A stretch of 64,000 bases of DNA from Streptomyces sp. 1-11 (lineage in GTDB: Bacteria > Actinomycetota > Actinomycetes > Streptomycetales > Streptomycetaceae), in contig NZ_BJTV01000010.1 in the NCBI RefSeq assembly GCF_007176755.1, positions 62,001-126,000 of the forward strand. The letters are read 5' to 3'. Positions 58,642 through 64,000 of this stretch are shown in pieces (position 1 is the stretch's first letter; each line of letters opens with the position of its first letter). The notes under the pieces are model-generated. The model searched no databases. It had not been told where the DNA came from and saw only the letters and a program-made list of their open reading frames with translations. Position numbers and translations under genes: made by a program.

Positions 58642-59894
58642 GGCACCTGTGGCAGCAGACCCTGTCCTTCCCACCCGGCGCACGGCTGATGATGGCCAAC
58701 CAGTTCGCCATCAATCTCTCCTTCTACATGCTCATGCCCTACCTCGCCGCTCACCTGTCCGACGGACTGGGGCTGGCCGCCTGGGCCGTCGGACTCGTCC
58801 TCGGCGTCCGCAACTTCTCTCAGCAGGGCATGTTCCTCATCGGCGGCACGCTCGCCGACCGCTTCGGCCACAAGATCCCCATCATGGCCGGGTGCCTGCT
58901 GCGCACCCTGGGCTTCGGCCTGCTCGGCTGGGTGGATGACCTGCCCGCCCTCATCGCCGCCTCCGCCGCGACAGGCTTCGCCGGCGCCCTGTTCAATCCG
59001 GCGGTGCGCGCCCATCTCGCCGCCGAGGCCGGCGAGCGGCGCGTGGACGCCTTCGCCACCTTCAACGTCTACTACCAGGCGGGCATGCTGCTCGGCCCCC
59101 TCGTCGGACTCGCCCTGCTGGCCGCCGACTTCCGGCTCGTGTGCGCCGTCGCCGCCGGCGTCTTCGCCCTCCTCACCCTGCTGCAGTGGCGTGCGCTGCC
59201 CGCGCATCACCGGCACACACGCGACGGCGGGCAGGAGAGTGTGCTCACGCAGTGGCGCAGCGTCGTGGTCAACCGGCCTTTCCTGCTCTTCTCCGCGGCG
59301 ATGATCGGCTCGTACGTCCTGGCCTTCCAGGTCTACCTCGCCCTGCCGCTCGCGGCGGCCCAGTCTCTCGGAGCCCGGGGCACGGCGGTCACCAGCGGGT
59401 TGTTCGTCGTCTCGGCCGCGGTCGCCGTCGTGGGCCAGCTACGGCTCACCGGCTGGGCCAAGAAGCGCTGGCGGCCCGGTGAGGCGCTGGTGCGCGGGCT
59501 GGCGGCGATGGGGCTCGCGTTCGTACCACTGGCTCTCAGCCCGCGCGACGCCCCGAGGGCCGTACTGGCGGCGCTGGTGGTGGCCGTGGTCCTGCTGGCG
59601 GCCGGGTCCGCGATCGTCTACCCCTTCGAGATGGACACGGTCGTCGCCCTGGCCGGGAACCGCCTGGTGGCCACCCACTACGGCTTCTACAACACCGTCT
59701 CCGGCCTCGGCATCACCCTGGGCAACCTGGGCACCGGCGCGCTGTGGGACTACGCCCAGCGCCAGGACGCCACCTGGCTGCCCTGGGCGGCGCTGACCGC
59801 GACCGGGACGGCCTGCGCCGCGGCAGTCGCGGCCCTGGCCAGGACCGGACGCCTCACCGCACCACACGCCGAGGTGCGGCCCGTTCCGGCGTAG
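58638..59894 (+). CDS. MFS exporter
   Basis: 418 aa, 12 membrane spans. The loop after the second span reads GGTLADRFGHKIPIMAG, the family's conserved motif A. It begins RHLWQQTLSFPPGARLMMANQF. Drug-efflux-like members of this kind pump small molecules out with protons. The ATG overlaps the stop of the PLP enzyme gene (ATGA). The tight coupling suggests it exports that enzyme's product. Confidence 0.9.
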   Translation: MRHLWQQTLSFPPGARLMMANQFAINLSFYMLMPYLAAHLSDGLGLAAWAVGLVLGVRNFSQQGMFLIGGTLADRFGHKIPIMAGCLLRTLGFGLLGWVDDLPALIAASAATGFAGALFNPAVRAHLAAEAGERRVDAFATFNVYYQAGMLLGPLVGLALLAADFRLVCAVAAGVFALLTLLQWRALPAHHRHTRDGGQESVLTQWRSVVVNRPFLLFSAAMIGSYVLAFQVYLALPLAAAQSLGARGTAVTSGLFVVSAAVAVVGQLRLTGWAKKRWRPGEALVRGLAAMGLAFVPLALSPRDAPRAVLAALVVAVVLLAAGSAIVYPFEMDTVVALAGNRLVATHYGFYNTVSGLGITLGNLGTGALWDYAQRQDATWLPWAALTATGTACAAAVAALARTGRLTAPHAEVRPVPA

Positions 59895-60021
59895 GCGCGC
59901 CTGTTCCCGGACGGTCCGGCCTCCGCATGTCACCTGGGGCCGGCCGGGTCGGGTGCCGAGCCCGGGCCCGGGGACATCGCGGGCCCGGGATCCGCTCCGC
60001 TCCGCACCGGCCGGCCTCAGC

Positions 60022-60049
60022 GATTCGGGATTCGGGATTCGGGGTTCGG
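60022..60049. repeat. Heptamer repeat
   Basis: Three exact GATTCGG units and a fourth GGTTCGG stand head to tail in the 252-bp space between the MFS gene and the phosphoesterase gene. A short, slippage-prone repeat with no evident function. Confidence 0.9.
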
Positions 60050-60146
60050 CTCGACGGCGGTGCTCCGCTCCCGAACATCCGCCCGGCCCTTCCACGGACG
60101 ACCGGATACAGTGCGCGAGACGGCAGCCCGGGCAGAGAGGCCAAGC

Positions 60147-61367
60147 GTGACCGACACCAGCAGCACCCGATCCGCCGACAGCGAAGCGCGGGCGCCGCGG
60201 CGGAGCCGGCTGCACCGCCTGATGCGCTTCATACCCCTGGTCGCCCCCGTCCTGTTGTGGGCCGTGCCGTGCTGGGTGCTCCTGTACACCGGCCAGCACT
60301 GGCCGCTGCCCGGCACGCTCGCCGGCACCGCCCTGTTCGTCCTCGGCCTCGCCGGTATGCCGCTCGCGATGGTGCGCGGCCACGGCCGGCGCCAGCAGGA
60401 CCGGGCGGCGATCGTCGGCGACACCCTGCTGGGCACGAGCTGGGTACTGTTCACCTGGTCCGTGCTGCTCGGCGTGCTGCTGCGGCTCGCGCTGACCGTG
60501 GCGGGCGTCGGTGAGAGCCAGGACCGGGCCCGCATCGTCACCTGGGCCGTGCTCGGCGTAGCCGCCGTACTGCTCGTCTGGGGGTACGCCGAGGCGCGCC
60601 GCGTGCCACGCGTGCGCAGGCTCGACGTGCCGCTGCCGCGACTGGGCGCCGGGCTGGACGGCCTGCGCGTCGCCCTCATCACCGACACCCACTACGGCCC
60701 GCTGGACCGCGCCCGCTGGTCGGCGCGGGTGTGCGAGACGGTGAACACCCTGGAGGCCGACCTGGTCTGCCACACCGGTGACATCGCGGACGGCACGGCC
60801 GAACGCCGCCGCGCCCAGGCCGCCCCGCTCGGCACCGTGCGCGCCACCCGGGCCCGGGTGTACGTCACCGGCAACCACGAGTACTACAGCGAGGCCCAGG
60901 GCTGGGTCGACCTGATGGACGAGTTGGGCTGGGAGCCGCTGCGCAACCGCCACCTGCTGCTCGAGCGCGGCGGCGACACCCTCGTGGTCGCCGGCGTGGA
61001 CGACGTCACCGCCGAGTCCTCCGGCCTGGCGGGCCACCGCGCCCACCTCGCCGGAGCCCTGGACGGCGCCGACCCCGGCCTGCCCGTCCTGCTCCTGGCG
61101 CACCAGCCCAAGTTCATCGACCGGGCGGCGGCCGCCGGGATCGACCTCCAGCTCTCCGGTCACACCCACGGCGGCCAGATCTGGCCCTTCCACCACCTGG
61201 TCCGCATCGACCAGCCCACCGTCGCCGGCCTCAGCCGGCACGGCGCCCGCACCCTCCTCTACACCAGCCGCGGCACCGGCTTCTGGGGACCGCCGTTCCG
61301 TGTCTTCGCGCCCAGCGAGATCACCCTGCTCGTGCTCCGCTCCCCGGACCGGCCCGCCACGCCGTAG
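60147..61367 (+). CDS. Membrane-bound metallophosphoesterase (calcineurin-like)
   Basis: 406 aa. Four membrane spans occupy about residues 25-150. The phosphoesterase domain follows with all metal motifs: DTHYGP, GDIADG, GNHEYY, AHQPKF and GHTHGGQIWPF. YaeI-type members are often annotated as UDP-diacylglucosamine or generic phosphohydrolases; the substrate is unknown. The GTG at 60147 follows GAGAGG. The open frame upstream is arginine-rich and not accepted. Confidence 0.9.
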   Translation: MTDTSSTRSADSEARAPRRSRLHRLMRFIPLVAPVLLWAVPCWVLLYTGQHWPLPGTLAGTALFVLGLAGMPLAMVRGHGRRQQDRAAIVGDTLLGTSWVLFTWSVLLGVLLRLALTVAGVGESQDRARIVTWAVLGVAAVLLVWGYAEARRVPRVRRLDVPLPRLGAGLDGLRVALITDTHYGPLDRARWSARVCETVNTLEADLVCHTGDIADGTAERRRAQAAPLGTVRATRARVYVTGNHEYYSEAQGWVDLMDELGWEPLRNRHLLLERGGDTLVVAGVDDVTAESSGLAGHRAHLAGALDGADPGLPVLLLAHQPKFIDRAAAAGIDLQLSGHTHGGQIWPFHHLVRIDQPTVAGLSRHGARTLLYTSRGTGFWGPPFRVFAPSEITLLVLRSPDRPATP

Positions 61368-61393
61368 TCACTACCGGACGGGAGGCGTACGGC

Positions 61394-61444
61394 GCCGCGG
61401 GTGCGCCCGCCGCGCGTACGCCGCCGCGGGTGCGCCCGCCGCGC
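61394..61444. repeat. 29-bp direct duplication after the methyltransferase gene
   Basis: GCCGCGGGTGCGCCCGCCGC occurs at 61394 and again at 61423 (period 29 bp), directly beyond the methyltransferase stop and between two convergent genes. Confidence 0.85.
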
Positions 61445-61446
61445 CC

Positions 61447-62103
61447 TCATCGGAACCGGGCGGTGACGAAGCACCGGCGCCCGCTCGTCCACTCGTCCGT
61501 GACGCTGAGGGCGAGGTTCCCGGCGATCCTGTGCAGCGCTTCCCGGCCCAGCCGCGCCCATGGGAAGGGAGGTCCGCTCCGGCCCCGGGCGTCCTCCAGC
61601 CGGGCCGTGCACGACTCCTCGACGTCGTCGGATTCGACCTCGATGACGAGGCGGCCCGTCGGGGAGAGGAGGCCGCCGCAGCGTCGCAGCAGGCTCTGGG
61701 GGTCTCCTCCGATGCCGATGTTGCCGTCGATGAGCAGCAGGGTCTGCCAGCCTCGCTCGGCCGGCAGCCGGTCGAAGACCGAACGGCAGAGCGCGAGCCC
61801 GCCCAGGGCGCTGGTCAGGGCGACCGCTCTGGGCGCGATGTCGACCCCGAGCGCGAAGACTCCCCGGCTCAGCAGTTCTCTGCACAGCCGGCCCGGCCCG
61901 CAGCCGACGTCGAGGACCGGGCCGGCACAGCGCTCCAGCACCGTCCTGTCCGCCGCGGTGGGCCGCGCGTGCCAGCGGTGCGCCGGCATCCGGATCCGTC
62001 GCCCGTCCGCCAGCCGCAGGTACACCGGTCCGCGGAACGGCCGGAGGGCCAGCGCGTAGGGAGTGCCGTCGGCACCGTACGGCTCGTCCTCGTCCACGGT
62101 CAC
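61447..62103 (-). CDS. SAM-dependent methyltransferase
   Basis: 218 aa class I methyltransferase. Motif I is PVLDVGCGPGRLCREL at about residues 55-70, followed by GVDIAPRAVALT and a motif IV-like LLLIDGNIGIGGD. GRLVIEVESDDVEE and WTSGRRCFVTARFR close the domain. The substrate is unknown. Start uncertain: GTG at 62103 lies behind GGGGCG, with GTG 62097 as alternative; the frame stays open to 62379 but that part is Arg/Ala/Pro-rich and unlikely to be coding. Confidence 0.8.
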   Translation of the reverse strand: MTVDEDEPYGADGTPYALALRPFRGPVYLRLADGRRIRMPAHRWHARPTAADRTVLERCAGPVLDVGCGPGRLCRELLSRGVFALGVDIAPRAVALTSALGGLALCRSVFDRLPAERGWQTLLLIDGNIGIGGDPQSLLRRCGGLLSPTGRLVIEVESDDVEESCTARLEDARGRSGPPFPWARLGREALHRIAGNLALSVTDEWTSGRRCFVTARFR

Positions 62104-62442
62104 GGTGCGCCCCGACGACCCGTGGCGGCACGGTTCCCGCCGTCGCGGCCGGTCCGCCGGGCACGGCGGAGCCCGAGTGGGTGGCCGGCCGCGGAGGCGG
62201 CGGGGAGCACGGCGGCCGCAGCGCCGCGCGTGCGCCCCGGCCGCTGCCGCGCCCGCTTCCGGTCCGGCGCTCTCCCGTGCCGTGGCCCGCGGGAGGGCGC
62301 GGGGTCCAACGGCCCTCGGCCGCTCGCCATGGGCCGCCTCCTCCGGTCGAAGGGAACGTTCACAAGCCGGCACGGGCACGGCGCGTTGCCGGTTCCGTGG
62401 CGCAGGCGGCCGCCGGGCGGGTGCGCTGCCCGGGCGTGCGTC
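62104..62442. other. 339 bp without a supported gene
   Basis: Lies between the methyltransferase start and the flavodoxin-like stop, both on the minus strand. Very GC-rich. Open frames on each strand have non-coding composition. The methyltransferase promoter is presumably here but was not located. Confidence 0.45.
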
Positions 62443-63180
62443 CTAACGGTGTTCGGGGTTCTCGAAGTCGTGGCGGCATCCGGCGTCCCAGGCGGTGCGC
62501 TGGTTGCCGTAGGCGGGGATGCCGCCGAGGTCCTTCAGCGCCCGCGCCAGGTGCAGCAGGTTCCAGGTCATGAAGGTGGTGTTGCGGTTGGTGAAGTCGT
62601 TCTCCGGGCCGCCCGATCCGGGGTCGAGGTACGAGGGTCCGGGGCCGGCCTCGCCGATCCATCCGGCGTCCGCCTGGGGCGGGATGGTGTAGCCCAGGTG
62701 CTGCAGGCTGTACAGCACGTTCATGGCGCAGTGCTTGACGCCGTCCTCGTTGCCGGTGATCAGGCAGCCGCCGACACGGCCGTAGTAGGCGTACTGGCCG
62801 GCGTCGTTGAGCAGGCTGGAGCAGGAGTAGAGGCGCTCGATCACCTGTTTCATGACGGAACTGTTGTCGCCCAGCCAGATCGGACCCGCCAGCACGAGGA
62901 TGTCGGCCGCCAGGACCTGCCGGTAGAGGTCCGGCCAGGCGTCCGTCTCCCAGCCGTGCTCGGTCATGTCGGGCCACACACCGGTGGCGATGTCGTGGTC
63001 GACGGCCCGAACGACGTCGACGCGCACGCCCTGCGCCTCCATGATGCCGGTACTCCGGTCGATCAGTCCCTGGGTGTTGCTCGTCTCCGGTGACCGTTTG
63101 AGGGTGCAGTTGATCACCAGGGCCCGCAGGTCGTCGTAGCGGTTCGGCGGTGCGCCGGCGGTGGGCGACGGAGCGGTCAC
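62443..63180 (-). CDS. Flavodoxin-like NAD(P)H-dependent oxidoreductase
   Basis: 245 aa. Flavodoxin fold: LRALVINCTLKRSPETSNTQ (first strand and FMN phosphate loop), ADILVLAGPIWLGDNSSVMKQVIERL, and YYGRVGGCLITGNEDGVKHCA. Resembles NADPH-dependent FMN reductases that handle quinones or flavins. The GTG at 63180 follows GGGAGGACCTC, so I prefer it to an in-frame ATG at 63228. Ends in a distinctive CRHDFENPEHR tail. Stands alone between two minus-strand genes. Confidence 0.85.
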   Translation of the reverse strand: MTAPSPTAGAPPNRYDDLRALVINCTLKRSPETSNTQGLIDRSTGIMEAQGVRVDVVRAVDHDIATGVWPDMTEHGWETDAWPDLYRQVLAADILVLAGPIWLGDNSSVMKQVIERLYSCSSLLNDAGQYAYYGRVGGCLITGNEDGVKHCAMNVLYSLQHLGYTIPPQADAGWIGEAGPGPSYLDPGSGGPENDFTNRNTTFMTWNLLHLARALKDLGGIPAYGNQRTAWDAGCRHDFENPEHR

Positions 63181-63406
63181 GAGGTCCTCCCGGACTTGGA
63201 GCCGCGCGAAGGGCGGCGGCGCGTTCACATCCAGATCCAGCGTCCGGGCAAGCCGCGGCGGGTGCTACCGCAGCACCTCCGAATGGGCCTGACGGGTGGA
63301 CCTGACGGACCGGCCCCCGTTCGGTCCGCGGACAACGCATCGTCCGCGGTCCGCACCCGGGCCCGGGCCGCCGTCCGGCCGGTGGACCCGGGCCCCGGCG
63401 GGCCGG

Positions 63407-64000
63407 CTACCGCACCAGGCAGGGCCGCTTGGCGTCGAACTCCCAGCCTGGCATCAGGTACCGCATCGCGGCGGCATCGTCCCGCGCCCCCAACGCCTCC
63501 TCGCGGTACAGCTCGTGAGCGGCGAGCAGGCGGTCCATGTCGAGCTCGACGCCCAGGCCCGGGGCGTCGGGGACGGCGATCTCTCCGTCGGCGATCCGTG
63601 GCGGGTCGACGGTGAGCCGCTCCAGGCCCTCCTGCCAGATCCAGTGCGTGTCCAGGGCGTTGTACTCGCCGGGGGCCGCCGCGCCGCAGTGCGTGATCAT
63701 GGCGAGTGAGATGTCGAAGTGGTTGTTGGAGTGACAGCCCCAGGTCAGGCCCATCGCGTTGCACAACTGGGCCACGCGCACCGAGCCCTGCATGGTCCAG
63801 AAGTGCGGGTCGGCCAGCGGAATGGACACCGACTGCAGGGCCAGGGCGTGGGTGAGCTGCCGCCAGTCGGTGGCGATCATGTTGGTCGCCGTGGGCAGGC
63901 CGGTGGCGCGGCGGAACTCGGCGAGGATCTCCCGCCCCGAGTAGCCGCCCTCCGCCCCGCAGGGGTCCTCGGCGTAGGCGAGCGTGCCCACCAGTGGCGA
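63407..64000 (-). CDS. gudD: Glucarate dehydratase, C-terminal part (cut by window edge)
   Basis: 198 residues of the C-terminal half remain; the start lies beyond the window. Enolase-superfamily enzyme converting D-glucarate to 5-keto-4-deoxyglucarate. The segment TWGCHSNNHFDISLAMITHC holds the catalytic His and Asp region, and DTHWIWQEGLERLT, GLGVELDMDRLLAAHELY and YLMPGWEFDAKRPCLVR match E. coli GudD closely to the last residue. The end is therefore intact. Neighbouring sugar-acid genes, if any, are outside the window. Confidence 0.93.
   Translation of the reverse strand, partial: SPLVGTLAYAEDPCGAEGGYSGREILAEFRRATGLPTATNMIATDWRQLTHALALQSVSIPLADPHFWTMQGSVRVAQLCNAMGLTWGCHSNNHFDISLAMITHCGAAAPGEYNALDTHWIWQEGLERLTVDPPRIADGEIAVPDAPGLGVELDMDRLLAAHELYREEALGARDDAAAMRYLMPGWEFDAKRPCLVR

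Noticed and set aside
62104..62379. N-terminal extension of the methyltransferase
   Set aside because: The frame stays open, but the translation is Arg/Ala/Pro-rich with no domain, and a GTG with GGGGCG lies at 62103.
1..64000. Insertion sequences, prophage genes, integrase sites or rRNA/tRNA genes
   Set aside because: No transposase, integrase, terminal inverted repeats or RNA gene structures were recognised anywhere in the window.

Overview
The window is a 64 kb piece of a very GC-rich actinobacterial chromosome, almost certainly Streptomyces. The basis is strong G/C at third codon positions, frequent GTG starts behind AGGAG-type ribosome sites, 1- and 4-base gene overlaps, and genes typical of streptomycetes: LysX, a PAS-GAF-SpoIIE phosphatase fused to an anti-sigma-type kinase, a class F sortase, a CUT1 sugar importer with no ATPase gene of its own, and a GlgA/GlgC pair. 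There are no rRNA or tRNA genes, insertion sequences, phage genes or CRISPR arrays.

Layout. 0-17 kb: cell-surface and housekeeping genes. These are a Gly/Asn-rich repeat protein divergent from a class F sortase, a polysaccharide deacetylase, lysX, a universal stress protein, an amino-acid permease, a CapA-like protein, an ECF sigma factor and zinc-finger anti-sigma factor with an unknown gene between them, an Fpg/Nei glycosylase, a large SpoIIE-type phosphatase and a lipase maturation factor. 17-28 kb: a sugar-utilisation operon on the minus strand (binding protein, two permeases, GH5, GH85, GH38) divergent from a LacI regulator. Read together it looks like a complete pathway for high-mannose N-glycans: secreted GH85 endoglycosidase, uptake of the released glycan, then cytosolic alpha- and beta-mannosidases. 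Operator-like palindromes with CTAAW half-sites lie in the shared regulatory region. A secreted GH92 alpha-mannosidase at 35-37 kb may supply the same pathway.

28-48 kb: nadE, an amidase, an unknown 57-aa gene, an odd SDR protein with a zinc ribbon, a WS/DGAT acyltransferase, GH92, glgC-glgA, an FhuF-like protein, an EamA transporter, an Rpf/LysM/M23 cell-wall hydrolase, 6-phosphogluconate dehydrogenase, a repeat-rich 1.5 kb stretch around a proline-rich small gene, an Asp/Glu racemase-like gene, and a GNAT gene next to panD.

48-56 kb: a potassium-uptake locus. kdpF-A-B-C form a minus-strand operon headed by an unlisted 27-aa membrane peptide whose stop overlaps the kdpF start. A KdpD-like protein is encoded convergently; its histidine-kinase half has lost the phospho-accepting histidine and the key ATP-binding residues, and no kdpE is present.

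56-64 kb: a GNAT gene; a palindrome followed by a His/Cys-containing exported protein, a cysteine-synthase-like enzyme and an overlapping MFS exporter; a membrane metallophosphoesterase; a methyltransferase; a flavodoxin-like protein; and the 3' part of gudD, cut by the window edge.

A recurring oddity is tandem duplication at gene ends. In the stress-protein gene, nadE and the proline-rich gene, the last codons plus the stop have been copied in tandem.
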